This document shows, piece after piece, positions 51,719-63,312 of a DNA stretch of 64,000 bases. The notes beneath the pieces were generated by a model. The model had not been told where the DNA came from and ran no database searches. It worked only from the letters and a program-made list of their open reading frames with translations. This DNA comes from Pseudoips prasinana (Eukaryota > Arthropoda > Insecta > Lepidoptera > Nolidae), in assembly GCA_951640165.1 (NCBI GenBank), contig OX621263.1:580501-644500 (forward strand). Reading direction: 5' to 3'. Numbering within the stretch: the first letter of the stretch is position 1; each line of letters starts with the position of its first letter. The position numbers and the translations under genes were made by a program.

Positions 51719-52099
51719 TACAACATGTAACGTAATTAACGCACACCCGAAAACACCCCAACTAGAATATTATGTTGTTATCATAATACATACACTGAAT
51801 ATTAAATTTAACATGTATATGCATTGTAATTTACTAAATTAGTTTCTTGGAAAAAAAATATTTTTCTTTATTTTGTATTGAATGATGGAATTTGTATGAA
51901 TACAAATAAACTGCTATTTTAAACTTACGGTCCATTTTAATTTGTTTTGACTGTACAGGGTTAATATGACAATAATTTCCAGAGTTTTAATTATTTTGGA
52001 ATAAAAAATTACCTATATTAAAAATTATATGAATCGATTCAGTAAACGATTCTCAACAAACTATATTCAGGGTGTGCGTTAATTATGTTACATGTTGTA
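51719..52099. mobile_element. MITE, 381 bp, TACAACATGTAA termini
   Basis: 30-bp terminal inverted repeats (TACAACATGTAACGTAATTA at left; right arm one base different), then CGCACACCC. The element is A/T-rich inside and non-coding. The target duplication cannot be set with certainty (TA possible). Confidence 0.85.
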
Positions 52100-52884
52100 T
52101 TATAACCGAGTGCTCATTTTATTTTAACTCATTTAAACTCTATAGTGTTGCAATAAGAGCTAACATCAGTTGAGTGCGCATGCGTCCGGACGGAAGGTGC
52201 ACAGGGCTGAACACTCGCGAACACATGCTACACACACTTTACCACTACACTCTACTAGTTTTATTAACAACTATTGAGTCCGATCGAGGTATCTTGTAAA
52301 TACACATCGAGACACTAAAATGGTCCTTCGAGCCGGATCAATGTATGATCCAGCGCCACCTGATTATATAAAAAAATAGAACTAACCGGACTTTAATGAG
52401 ATAATTAGACTGTAATATACTATTGTACCGTTATATTAATTTATTTATTACACAATATGACATTCTAATTATATTATTAAAGACCGATTCGTCCTATATT
52501 TTACATATAAGATCAGACACATACGCTTGGACTGATTAAGGGGTAATTAATTGAAATGGCTGTATGGTGACGGCGACAATTAATATGATTAGCCCATCTC
52601 ACCCTGTGGGGGGCGTAGAACTCGTCTCAAAGGTATACAAACCAGAAAACGAGCAGCGACTCTCTAACTCCTATGACTATCATTGCGATCGCCAACACAT
52701 ATGCCAAGCGTGGCGATTATGGCATATCCCCCTCATTCTTGAGAAAATTCGGTTGACACGAATGGATTTTAATAAGATACTGATTCAAACTATCGAAAAT
52801 ATAGTCAAATATCTCTATCTCAGCTTTGTTTCAATGAAGAAATATCGTGCTTGCAACGAGTCTTATCATGTCAGTGAAAGTGCG
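52100..52884. other. No gene recognised
   Basis: A frame at 52564-52899 (111 codons) has no family resemblance or codon pattern I can support. Confidence 0.5.
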
Positions 52885-53075
52885 TCCACTGCTGCATAAA
52901 AACCTCCCCAAATAACGCCATAATGCCACGCTTGGCAGACAGGTGATCGATCGCAGTATGATGGTCATACTTCACAGAAAAACGCTTCAGCCCGTTCTCT
53001 AGTAGGTATTCCCTCGGACAATTTCCACGCACCCTCACGAAATAAGATGGGGTGATGATATTCTATGCCGTTACC
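52885..53075. repeat. Interspersed repeat, copy of 1318-1570
   Basis: Matches that copy over the ccacgcttg ... gatgatattct span with the same orientation. Confidence 0.6.
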
Positions 53076-53674
53076 ACACAGCAAAACGCACACACAGCCT
53101 TAAGTATTAGAATATTACATGGACTGTTTAAAAATGTCCTGTATTGTATTGTGGTTTCAATATAAGTTAGATCTATACTGCATAACTCTAGAGGCGGCTC
53201 GGCACACTGCTACTGCGCAGTGCTGCATGCTACTACTTGTGTGGCCACTTGGAAACTATTTTGGTAAACATTATTTATTTTATTTATTTATTTAGGAAAC
53301 AAAACAGTCGTTTACAAAAAATGTATACAAAACTTAATTTAACACTGGAAACCAATTATTGAAGAACTAGTACTAATTGTTTAGTTGCGTTGAAATAACT
53401 TAATGTTGAGTATGTGTGTGTGCTCACACACTGCTAGCATTCATTATATGAAATAAAGTGAGTGCGTTTCTAACAAGCAGTCGTTTAACTCGTCCCCCAC
53501 CTGCGTACTTATCACTTAATTAAATAATCTTATCACTTAATAAAAAAAGTGTGTACCTACGTTTTAATCAATTATTAAAACATACACACTCACACACTCA
53601 CACAGACACAAACTCACAAACTTTCAGCTTCATAATATTGGTGTGATTTGACTAGCCTTTTTTTTTAAGCTGCT
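53076..53674. other. No gene; short repeats only
   Basis: A ttatttatttatttagg motif at 53276-53296 may be a LINE 3' end in reverse. A CA-rich tract is at 53582-53620. Confidence 0.5.
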
Positions 53675-54112
53675 GGTTGACTTAATGCCGCTAGCTGCCC
53701 TAATGCTGGTGGATGACTTAATGCTGGTGGACGACTTAATGCTGGTGGATGCCTTAATGCTGGTGGATGACTTAATGCTGGTGGACGACTTAATGCTGGT
53801 GGATGACTTAATGCTGGTGGACGACTTAATGCTGGTGGATGCCTTAATGCTGGTGGATGACTTAATGCTGGTGGACGACTTAATGCTGGTGGATGCCTTA
53901 ATGCTGGTGGATGCCTTAATGCTGGTGGATGCCTTAATGCTGGTGGATGCCTTAACGCTGGTGGATGACTAAATGCTGGTAATTGACTTAATGTTGCTAG
54001 TTCACTTAATGCTAGGGGCTGACTTAATGTTGGTAGTTGACTTAATGCTGGTAGTTGTCTTAGTGCTGGCAGTTCACTTAATGCTGGTTGTTGACCTAGT
54101 ACTGGCTTGTAG
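53675..54112. repeat. 18-bp minisatellite
   Basis: The unit cttaatgctggtggatga has alternating gac/gcc variants. It is tightest at 53697-53975 and decays to both sides. Codes LMLVDD repeats on plus and PPALRH on minus, both by-products of the 18-bp period. Confidence 0.95.
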
Positions 54113-54250
54113 ATTAATATGGCTTGTAGTTTCATGACTAGGTTGTGTTCATGGTGGGTTTTCACCTGTACGAGGATTTTGTTTTATCTGATTACGATTC
54201 CGGTGATTTCCGGCGGCATCTGTAAAAAAACATCAAGTATTATATACGTA

Positions 54251-54385
54251 CAGACGCCAGCACATTCAGCTACCCCAATCTGTCAAATTACTTTTATAGA
54301 TTTTCAACGTTATCACAAAAGCATAAGGTTCACTTTCAATTGGGGAAATTTGTCAGATTGGGGTAGCTTGATGTGCTGGCGTCTG
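54251..54385. mobile_element. TA-flanked MITE, copy 2
   Basis: 135 bp, same family as 46076-46209, here with intact ends (aatctgtcaaatt / aatttgtcagatt) and TA on both sides. Confidence 0.88.
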
Positions 54386-54527
54386 TACATCGAAAGCGTT
54401 CGTGACGGTGATGAGTTAGATTGCTTTTGTTCTCCTATTGATTTGTTGACTTTTGCACTAGGAATAAAAATGTCTATACTGTGGGTACTTTACAAACATT
54501 CAATAGAGATAGACACAAAGCACATCT

Positions 54528-54770
54528 GGGGCTCTACCGGGTAAGTCGCCGAACATCGATTTCTTAAATGGCGTTCAAATAAATAAAGTTTGTTAATGAC
54601 TTAATCAATCGTTAAATCAGCTTCCATGAGCACATGTGACGTCATAAATGGTCCGGAATCGATTGTCTACGTTGAAGCCGATTCAACAATTGGTTAAGTC
54701 ATTTTTAACCTTTATTTATTTGAACGCCATTTACGAAATCGATGTTCGGTGACTTAGCCGGTAGAGCCCC
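54528..54770. mobile_element. MITE, 243 bp, about 60-bp inverted ends
   Basis: GGGGCTCTACCGGGTAAGTC at left and its near complement (gacttagccggtagagcccc) at right. The arms run on through cgaacatcgat, aaatggcgttca and aataaataaag. Target duplication unclear. Confidence 0.85.
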
Positions 54771-55073
54771 TGGCTCGAACATCGAATAAATAAAACATGA
54801 AATAAAAACCGTTTGTATTCACGTTGACTTTAAAAAAGTGCTTGTAAACAGGCATAACATGTTTGTAGTAATATACTTAGTTAAGTATACATAATTATTA
54901 TGGATATATATACTTTTTATGGAGAAGTTTTGAAGTCATTTATAAATAAAGTTTAATTTATAATAGTAATGATTTAGTTAGTTAGCTAGTATATATTAAG
55001 TTATTGTCAAACAGGTTTACAGGATTAATTATCGAAATGTTTTTACTACAAATGGTTTTGTCTATATTACCTT
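54771..55073. other. No gene seen
   Basis: A/T-rich spacer. Confidence 0.5.
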
Positions 55074-55223
55074 GTGTTTATAACAGGGTCGCGCTTTAAT
55101 GCTACTCCCGGATCCAACGCACCCCACCTGAATAGACCCAGCGAAACCAACTCAGCGGGTGTCTCTACTACGGGTTTTAACTTAGTCCAGTTAAGACGCT
55201 CCGGCGAAACATACTCAATCAAA
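55074..55223. repeat. Left flank of the 63-bp satellite
   Basis: Open on both strands, GC-richer than around. Plus frame: FNATPGSNAPHLNRPSETNS. Not recognised; probably part of a longer mobile repeat that carries the satellite, with 57555-57700 as the other flank. Confidence 0.45.
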
Positions 55224-57554
55224 TACATATACACGAGCTTTGGCCATAACACGCTACTGCTATTTGGAATAGCTGTGCCGCGGGACTACATATACACGAG
55301 CTTTGGCCATAACACGCTACTGCTATTTGGAATAGCTGTGCCGCGGGACTACATATACACGAGCTTTGGCCATAACACGCTACTGCTATTTGGAATAGCT
55401 GTGCCGCGGGACTACATATACACGAGCTTTGGCCATAACACGCTACTGCTATTTGGAATAGCTGTGCCGCGGGACTACATATACACGAGCTTTGGCCATA
55501 ACACGCTACTGCTATTTGGAATAGCTGTGCCGCGGGACTACATATACACGAGCTTTGGCCATAACACGCTACTGCTATTTGGAATAGCTGTGCCGCGGGA
55601 CTACATATACACGAGCTTTGGCCATAACACGCTACTGCTATTTGGAATAGCTGTGCCGCGGGACTACATATACACGAGCTTTGGCCATAACACGCTACTG
55701 CTATTTGGAATAGCTGTGCCGCGGGACTACATATACACGAGCTTTGGCCATAACACGCTACTGCTATTTGGAATAGCTGTGCCGCGGGACTACATATACA
55801 CGAGCTTTGGCCATAACACGCTACTGCTATTTGGAATAGCTGTGCCGCGGGACTACATATACACGAGCTTTGGCCATAACACGCTACTGCTATATGGAAT
55901 AGCTGTGCCGCGGGACTACATATACACGAGCTTTGGCCATAACACGCTACTGCTATTTGGAATAGCTGTGCCGCGGGACTACATATACACGAGCTTTGGC
56001 CATAACACGCTACTGCTATTTGGAATAGCTGTGCCGCGGGACTACATATACACGAGCTTTGGCCATAACACGCTACTGCTATTTGGAATAGCTGTGCCGC
56101 GGGACTACATATACACGAGCTTTGGCCATAACACGCTACTGCTATTTGGAATAGCTGTGCCGCGGGACTACATATACACGAGCTTTGGCCATAACACGCT
56201 ACTGCTATTTGGAATAGCTGTGCCGCGGGACTACATATACACGAGCTTTGGCCATAACACGCTACTGCTATTTGGAATAGCTGTGCCGCGGGACTACATA
56301 TACACGAGCTTTGGCCATAACACGCTACTGCTATTTGGAATAGCTGTGCCGCGGGACTACATATACACGAGCTTTGGCCATAACACGCTACTGCTATTTG
56401 GAATAGCTGTGCCGCGGGACTACATATACACGAGCTTTGGCCATAACACGCTACTGCTATTTGGAATAGCTGTGCCGCGGGACTACATCTACACGAGCTT
56501 TGGCCATAACACGCTACTGCTATTTGGAATAGCTGTGCCGCGGGACTACATATACACGAGCTTTGGCCATAACACGCTACTGCTATTTGGAATAGCTGTG
56601 CCGCGGGACTACATATACACGAGCTTTGGCCATAACACGCTACTGCTATTTGGAATAGCTGTGCCGCGGGACTACATATACACGAGCTTTGGCCATAACA
56701 CGCTACTGCTATTTGGAATAGCTGTGCCGCGGGACTACATATACACGAGCTTTGGCCATAACACGCTACTGCTATTTGGAATAGCTGTGCCGCGGGACTA
56801 CATCTACACGAGCTTTGGCCATAACACGCTACTGCTATTTGGAATAGCTGTGCCGCGGGACTACATATACACGAGCTTTGGCCATAACACGCTACTGCTA
56901 TTTGGAATAGCTGTGCCGCGGGACTACATATACACGAGCTTTGGCCATAACACGCTACTGCTATTTGGAATAGCTGTGCCGCGGGACTACATATACACGA
57001 GCTTTGGCCATAACACGCTACTGCTATTTGGAATAGCTGTGCCGCGGGACTACATCTACACGAGCTTTGGCCATAACACGCTACTGCTATTTGGAATAGC
57101 TGTGCCGCGGGACTACATATACACGAGCTTTGGCCATAACACGCTACTGCTATTTGGAATAGCTGTGCCGCGGGACTACATCTACACGAGCTTTGGCCAT
57201 AACACGCTACTGCTATTTGGAATAGCTGTGCCGCGGGACTACATATACACGAGCTTTGGCCATAACACGCTACTGCTATTTGGAATAGCTGTGCCGCGGG
57301 ACTACATATACACGAGCTTTGGCCATAACACGCTACTGCTATTTGGAATAGCTGTGCCGCGGGACTACATCTACACGAGCTTTGGCCATAACACGCTACT
57401 GCTATTTGGAATAGCTGTGCCGCGGGACTACATATACACGAGCTTTGGCCATAACACGCTACTGCTATTTGGAATAGCTGTGCCGCGGGACTACATATAC
57501 ACGAGCTTTGGCCATAACACGCTACTGCTATTTGGAATAGCTGTGCCGCGGGAC
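55224..57554. repeat. 63-bp satellite, exactly 37 units
   Basis: 2331 bp = 37 x 63. The unit begins tacatatacacgagctttgg and ends ctgtgccgcgggac. I see only six variant bases: T to A in unit 11, and A to C (tacatctac) in units 21, 26, 30, 32 and 35. As 63 is a multiple of 3 the array is one open frame (21-residue repeat YIYTSFGHNTLLLFGIAVPR plus D). Confidence 0.97.
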
Positions 57555-58555
57555 GCGCCTGTCAGACATCCCGTAAAGGAGCATGGTAACGACTTCTCCG
57601 TAGAGGCGGCAAACTTCACCCCGTAGGCCCCCGCGGATCAGCACAAGCCGGTGTAATGCGCCGGTTACCCGCTCTCGGGAGGAAAACGAGAGAACCTACT
57701 CCAATTGAATATTTTCTTGTGTTTTTGTATTTATTTCTTATGTTACGCGATTTCGATTGATTAATGAACCGACAAAATAGCATTATACTTTGCTTTGTGG
57801 TGACGCGCCTGCCAACAAAGTGAATCCAACATATTAGTCGATAGGCGGGCGTAAAGAGTGATCACTCGTAAAAACTATGTACAACCAAGTGGAAAAGAAA
57901 ACCAAAAATCCCATAAGGTAAACTCAAGCCATATGGTAAACTGATCGACATAATTACGACAGTATTCATTGAATTAATACTAACCGTGATCCCGACGACT
58001 CACTGGGCGAAGTTGTATATTGGCGCCTGTGGCAACGAGTTGAACATTTCGGCTAGTTGCTGGAAATAACAATACTAATGTTACTTAATTAGGCACACCT
58101 AAAATAACACAGTAGAGTCAAAGATTTTTGATAAAATTTCATCATAATGCATTTCTTTCTAACGTAATGCTTATTAAAAGGACAGGACATCATTATTCTG
58201 TCAATTAAGTTTAATCGCATGATAAAATTATGAACAACTCGCTCTGCCCCGCGGCAAACTTTTTAAATTATAGCCGATGTGTTATTCGGTTATATAAGCT
58301 ATATTTGTACAAAGTCTCACCAAAATCCATTCGGTAGTTTTTACGTGAAAAGTAACAAACATCCATACATCCAGCCATACTCACAAACTTTCGCATTTAC
58401 AATTAGGATTATGCTCACACACGAACAAGGAAGTTTTAATAGAATAGATATTTCTGCGCATGCCCTGGCCTTTTCATATTAGGAATGGAAGTATTAATAT
58501 ATTATAATCGTATGTAACAACATAATCACCAGACATATTTCTTCTTAGGATTTTA
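57555..58555. other. Right flank of the satellite, then no gene
   Basis: 57555-57700 is GC-richer (cgccggttacccgctctcgg) and ends the open frame at 57626. The rest is A/T-rich. Nothing recognised. Confidence 0.5.
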
Positions 58556-58559
58556 AATG

Positions 58560-58690
58560 AGCACTGGCAAAAATGGGAAATATTATGACAAATTTAATTT
58601 TCCGGCGGGTCTCGAACCAGCACTATATACCAATCCGGGGTAGGCGCTGTGCTTTAAGCTACGAACATTAACGTTACGTTACACATCTTT
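58560..58690 (-). repeat. tRNA-related SINE, minus strand
   Basis: ggtctcgaacc at about 58608 is a B box in reverse; tccggcgggt and aatttaatttt before it match the SINE at 8345-8455. The head with gctttaagctacgaac lies to the right. Confidence 0.65.
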
Positions 58691-58706
58691 CTTTAAAGGT
58701 CGTGTA

Positions 58707-60060
58707 AAAAGGACACAGTGGCGCTACTCACGGACAAGATGGGCGTGACTTGCAGCGGCGCCAGGTGTAGTGCAGCAGCAGCAGTCGGTAACACAGTGGC
58801 GCTACTCACGGACAGGACGGGCGTCTCCACGTCGGCTCGCGCGTGATGTGCAGCGGCGCCAGGTGTAGTGCAGCAGCAGCAGTCGGTAACACAGTGGCGC
58901 TACTCACGGACAGGACGGGCGTCTCCACGTCGGCTCGCGCGTGATGTGCAGCGGCGCCAGGTGTAGTGCAGCAGCAGCAGTCGGTAACACAGTGGCGCTA
59001 CTCACGGACAAGACGGGCGTGTCCACGTCGGCGTGCAGGCCGGCGCGCGCGCCCTCGCGCGTGATGTGTAGCGGCGCCAGGTGTAGTGCAGCAGCAGCAG
59101 TCGGTAACACAGTGGCGCTACTCACGGACAAGACGGGCGTATCCACGTCGGCGTGCAGGCCGGCGCGCGCGCCCTCGCGCGTGATGTGTAGCGGCGCCAG
59201 GTGTAGTGCAGCAGCAGCAGTCGGTAACACAGTGGCGCTACTCACGGACAAGACGGGCGTGTCCACGTCGGCGTGCAGGCCGGCGCGCGCGCCCTCGCGC
59301 GTGATGTGTAGCGGCGCCAGGTGTAGTGCAGCAGCAGCAGTCGGTAACACAGTGGCGCTACTCACGGACAAGACGGGCGTGTCCACGTCGGCGTGCAGGC
59401 CGGCGCGCGCGCCCTCGCGCGTGATGTGTAGCGGCGCCAGGTGTAGTGCAGCAGCAGCAGTCGGTAACACAGTGGCGCTACTCACGGACAAGACGGGCGT
59501 GTCCACGTCGGCGTGCAGGCCGGCGCGCGCGCCCTCGCGCGTGATGTGTAGCGGCGCCAGGTGTAGTGCAGCAGCAGCAGTCGGTAACACAGTGGCGCTA
59601 CTCACGGACAAGACGGGCGTGTCCACGTCGGCGTGCAGGCCGGCGCGCGCGCCCTCGCGCGTGATGTGTAGCGGCGCCAGGTGTAGTGCAGCAGCAGCAG
59701 TCGGTAACACAGTGGCGCTACTCACGGACAAGACGGGCGTGTCCACGTCGGCGTGCAGGCCGGCGCGCGCGCCCTCGCGCGTGATGTGTAGCGGCGCCAG
59801 GTGTAGTGCAGCAGCAGCAGTCGGTAACACAGTGGCGCTACTCACGGACAAGACGGGCGTGTCCACGTCGGCGTGCAGGCCGGCGCGCGCGCCCTCGCGC
59901 GTGATGTGTAGCGGCGCCAGGTGTAGTGCAGCAGCAGCAGTCGGTAACACAGTGGCGCTACTCACGGACAAGACGGGCGTGTCCACGTCGGCGTGCAGGC
60001 CGGCGCGCGCGCCCTCGCGCGTGACATGCAGCGGCGCCAGGCGGCCGCAGCGCGCGTCCA
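58707..60060. repeat. 120-bp satellite made of an exon end and its splice donor
   Basis: tcggtaacacagtggcgcta recurs at 58981, 59101, 59221, 59341, 59461, 59581, 59701, 59821 and 59941, a strict 120-bp step, and before that at 58785 and 58883, a 98-bp step. Each unit holds the last ~70 bp of the exon at 59966-60130 (minus) and the GTGAGT donor with intron start. Twelve donor copies are visible. The 120-bp unit is open on both strands. Confidence 0.95.
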
Positions 60061-60130
60061 GCAGCAGCAGCTCCGCACCGCCCGCCACCAGCGAGCGGCA
60101 TACCGCAGTTCCGCTAACCGCGGTCAGCAC
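59966..60130 (-). CDS. Host gene exon, 55 codons, unrecognised protein
   Basis: Acceptor aaacaaacatgcag, donor GTGAGT, phase 0 at both ends. The frame reads VLTAVSGTAVCRSLVAGGAE, LLLLDARCGRLAPLHVTREG, ARAGLHADVDTPVLS. GC-rich third positions mark it as host coding sequence. The short strands and Gly turns would suit a beta-propeller (WD-like) protein, but I cannot name the family. Its 3' 70 bp and donor are repeated in the 120-bp satellite just downstream. Splicing at a more distant donor would add 40 residues per unit in frame. Confidence 0.6.
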
Positions 60131-60272
60131 CTGCATGTTTGTTTTATTATTTAGGCACCGCCTCATTAGAGAAATTAATCCATATATCGCAGGGGACTTT
60201 TACCTAATTTTCCAGTAACAATACTTAATACAATTTGGCCAAAAGGTTTCCCCGGCAGGTTGTCATGGTCAC

Positions 60273-60506
60273 ATGGTCACAGCATCACGCAAGGAGAGTT
60301 CAGTTGAAGATTTGGCTGAACTGACTGATCAGCTGATGGAAATAAGCATGCACAGACCAGCTACCAATTTTGAGGTACATTCCGCCCAATCTGCTTCGGC
60401 CTCTGATAACAGCCAATTTGAGGCCTTGAGTAAGAAAATAGACAACCTCACACGCGTCGTGGTCTCTTTGACTAATATGTCATCTCTTTCGTGGACACAA
60501 CTCTGA
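60273..60506 (+). pseudogene. gypsy gag C-terminal fragment
   Basis: ESSVEDLAELTDQLMEISMH and ALSKKIDNLTRVVVSLT, a coiled stretch like [13 protein letters not shown] in the other gag. Stops soon after. Confidence 0.6.
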
Positions 60507-60652
60507 CCGCCGCACCCACCCTCAGAATCCTCAGCTGTGTTGGTACCATGACCGGATTGCATCGAAGGCCCTCAAGTGTGTTCTCACACTTGACCCTGCA
60601 ACTGTTTGAACAATGCTGATACCGACTCGGGAAACCAGAACAGCAGTCGATA

Positions 60653-60790
60653 ATGACGGCAACCGATCGCCCTCCTCATAGACGCCGTCTCTTTATAACC
60701 GACAGGTGCTCTAACCGGACCTTCCTGGTGGACACTGGTTCGGACATTTGCTGTTTCCCAAAGAGTTGGATCAAAGAGAGACGTATTGCA
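60653..60790 (+). pseudogene. gypsy protease fragment
   Basis: [20 protein letters not shown] then CCFPKSWIKERR: the DTGSD active site, same layout as [20 protein letters not shown] in the other element. Confidence 0.75.
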
Positions 60791-60887
60791 ACTATATACC
60801 ATGCTATTATAGGCTCAGATTTATTGGCCCTACTACAGCCTTTTACCAGATTGTGCACACAGTCACCTGGTAGATGGCACCACTGGT

Positions 60888-62058
60888 ATGTCGTCACATT
60901 TCGTAGCTTCCATTTCCGATCAGGCTAACATTAAAATGATTAACCTGTCTGATGACTCGCCTTATGAACATATTATCGCCAAATTTCCTGACCTAGTTAA
61001 ACCATCTGGAGCCAACATGAAGATTAAGCACTCCACCGTACATTTTATGCTCACCACTGACGGCCCACCTGTTTCAGCTCACTCTCGTCGGCTTGCTCCT
61101 ACAAAACTTCGCGCCGCTAAGCTGGAGTTTGAGGCGATGGTTACAGCTGGATCTGACCCTCCAGCAGCTCCTGGCCGTCCCCACTTCTTGGCACCCAAGA
61201 AAGACCTTACTTGGCGTCCTTGTGGAGACTGAACCGGACTGAACGCCTGCACTATACCGGACCGCTACCCAGTACGACACATAGGGGATTTCTCGCAGAA
61301 TTTAGTTGGTTCTAGGGTGTTCAGTACAATAAACCTAGTCAAGGCGTACCAATAAATACCTGTACACTCGAATGAAGTTTGTAAGACGGTCATTATTACG
61401 CCATTCGGATTATACAAGTTTCCCTATATACGTTTGGTTTACGCAATGCTAGTCCCGCATTTCAAAGGTTCATTGACGAGGTCGTCCGCGGGCTATGTTT
61501 CTGTGTGCTTATATCGACGATATATTCATACATTCCAAGAGCCATGGCGAACACCTGCATATTCTGCTCCAATGGCTGAACAAATATGGCGTCGTCCGGA
61601 ACCCAGCAAAATGTATGTTTGGCGCAGAAGAAGTGTCCTTCTTGGGGTACCGCATTAGTACAGTGGGCACTCGGTCACCTGAGGAGCGCATTCAGGCTCT
61701 CAGAGATTTTCTTCCCCCGAAAGCGATCCAGGGCATGCGTCGCTTTCTTGGTATGGTAGCATTTTACCGTCGCTTTCAGTCTGGCACCGCCAAGTACCAA
61801 CCACCCCTGATCGATGATGTGGCTGTAACCCATGGAAAAGGTGCAAAACCCTTTCCCTGGACTACCAAGTTGGAAGATGCCTTTCAATCCTGCACAAGGA
61901 TAGCTTATTGTCCGCTACGCTCTTGTCACACCTTCACTGTAAAGCCTCCTAAGCTCTTTTTACTGACGCCTCTGGAACACATATTGGCTCGTGTATACAA
62001 CAGCGCCACAGCGACCACGATGATTAGCAACCACTGGCTTATTTCAGCAAAAAGCTGA
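60888..62058 (+). pseudogene. gypsy reverse transcriptase, decayed
   Basis: Frame 60888-61232 has HSRRLAPTKLRAAKLEFEAM and HFLAPKKDLTWRPCGD then a stop. Frame 61495-62058 has FLCAYIDDIFIHSKSHGEHL (YIDD catalytic box) and VSFLGYRISTVGTRS, FLGMVAFYRRF. Between them the KAYQ and FGLRN blocks are in a third frame with stops. Confidence 0.8.
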
Positions 62059-62059
62059 A

Positions 62060-62610
62060 GCCCAAGCAGACCGAGTGGCTGGCTTATTATAGAGTACTCC
62101 TTGCTGTATACCATAGCGTTCAGCACTTCTGACACATTTTGGAAGTACAGCACGTGACGATCTACACAGATCACAAACCGCTCATCTACGCTTTCAAACA
62201 GCGGCAAGAAAAGCTGGCGCCATTCCAGCTGAACCAGTTGTCATTTCCTGTATGTCTCTAATGCTGATTAAATGATTTCTATTCTATTCTATTCTTCATT
62301 TATAAGTCAATTCAGCACTGACATCATCTATGTCCAGGGTGTCGAAAACGTGGTCGCCGATGCCATGTCTCGAATTGAGACTATCTCCTTAGAAGATGAG
62401 TTCGTTGCTCTGGCTCGCTCTCAAGAGACTGACGAGAAGCTGGCTGAGGTTAAAGATAAGTCATCAGTCAGACTTGAAGCTGTCTTGATCCCAGGTACTA
62501 ATGTCACCATTTTTTGTTATACGTACACTGTGGTAGACCACGCCCTTTTCTCACGCCGCCATTCCGTCGTGCTGCCTTCGATCGACGCCACAATTTTAGT
62601 CACCCTGTAG
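62060..62610 (+). pseudogene. gypsy RNase H fragment and linker
   Basis: IYTDHKPLIYAFKQRQEKLA at about 62160-62220 is RNase H. After the 49-bp insert, FISQFSTDIIYVQGVENVVA and DAMSRIETISLEDEF continue in frame from about 62296 to 62610. Confidence 0.75.
62247..62301 (+). mobile_element. 49-bp LINE tail in gypsy RNase H, 6-bp target duplication
   Basis: TCATTT at 62241-62246 and 62296-62301. Between them gctgattaaatgatttctat and an ATTCT repeat, the end of a LINE. Without it LNQLSFISQFSTDI reads through. Confidence 0.85.
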
Positions 62611-62846
62611 CACGGGCATCCGTACGCCTGGTGACTGAGCGATATGTACGGCCTCATGTGAACCGAGACTGCCACAAATGGGCACGCCTCTGTCTTCAAT
62701 GCCAACGCAGCAAAGTGACTCGTCACATTCAGTCACCCCTCTCGCAGTTCTCCAGTCCATCTGGTAGATTAAAGCATGTGCACATCGACATAATCGGTCC
62801 GCACCCATACTACAATGGTTTCACTTACTGCCTGACCGCAATTGAT
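62514..62846 (+). pseudogene. gypsy integrase start, truncated
   Basis: HKWARLCLQCQRSKVTRHIQ is the second half of the zinc motif; LKHVHIDIIGPHPYYNGFTY holds the first catalytic Asp. The frame enters a LINE tail at 62847. Confidence 0.75.
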
Positions 62847-63060
62847 AAAATAAATAATAAATCTTTATTTGCTTTAAACACAGTATATAAATGTGTCAAA
62901 GGACAATACATGCGATTGTTATGTCCACATGTTTAGCTATGCAAGTCAATAGCATGCAAATATTACTTAACAAACTAAGAGGCGATTCTAAATACTATAT
63001 ATAGTTGGAAATGTTTATGTGTAAACAATTGTTGGTTAACCTTAATAAATAAATAAATAA
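62847..63060 (-). mobile_element. LINE 3' end, minus strand, cutting the integrase
   Basis: In minus sense it ends gcaaataaagatttattatt, a poly(A)-signal-like tail. The rest (to about 63000) is non-coding. Left border at the gypsy frame break; right border uncertain. Confidence 0.5.
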
Positions 63061-63238
63061 ATATATATATATTTTGGATCATTCATCTCATTGGATCGTT
63101 TACGCGAGAGCGTGAAGTCTACGCGTGTATTATTGCATAGTAAATTAATATTTTACTTCTACTCGTTACCTACACCGTCTTTGCAAATTTATCGACGTAA
63201 ATTATTGTTTGTCTTAGTCTGTTATTGCCATAACATGC

Positions 63239-63312
63239 AATGGATAATATTAATAAAAATAACTTAAAAATCTACTATCAGAATGCGCGCGGCCTTCGTA
63301 CGAAAACACAAA
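63239..63312 (+). pseudogene. LINE ORF2 N-terminal fragment
   Basis: ATGGATAATATTAATAAAAA opens MDNINKNNLKIYYQNARGLR then TKTQ, the first endonuclease block (YQNxRGLRTK) of CR1/Jockey-group ORF2. It breaks into ATTTT-rich repeats at 63313-63376, which end in an attctattctattct tail. Confidence 0.7.

Larger units (their letters stand above)
60210..62846 (+). mobile_element. Decayed Ty3/gypsy element, no LTRs seen
   Basis: Remnants in order of gag C-terminus, protease, RT, RNase H and integrase with many stops and frame changes. It is related to but clearly diverged from the palindrome gypsy (compare VVADAMSRIE and CLQCQRSKVTRH). It is cut at 62846 by a LINE 3' end. Confidence 0.85.

Noticed and set aside
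52564..52899. 111-codon open frame as a gene
   Set aside because: No domain, splice context or repeat support; likely chance.
53665..54165. LMLVDD and PPALRH repeat proteins
   Set aside because: Direct results of an 18-bp minisatellite, open on both strands.
55074..57626. 850-codon open frame taken as a protein gene
   Set aside because: It is open only because a 63-bp unit without stops is repeated 37 times; the flanks show no promoter, splice sites or known domain.
58904..60218. Long open frames on both strands in the 120-bp array as two genes
   Set aside because: The unit length is a multiple of three and stop-free on both strands. Only the 59966-60130 exon has proper splice sites.
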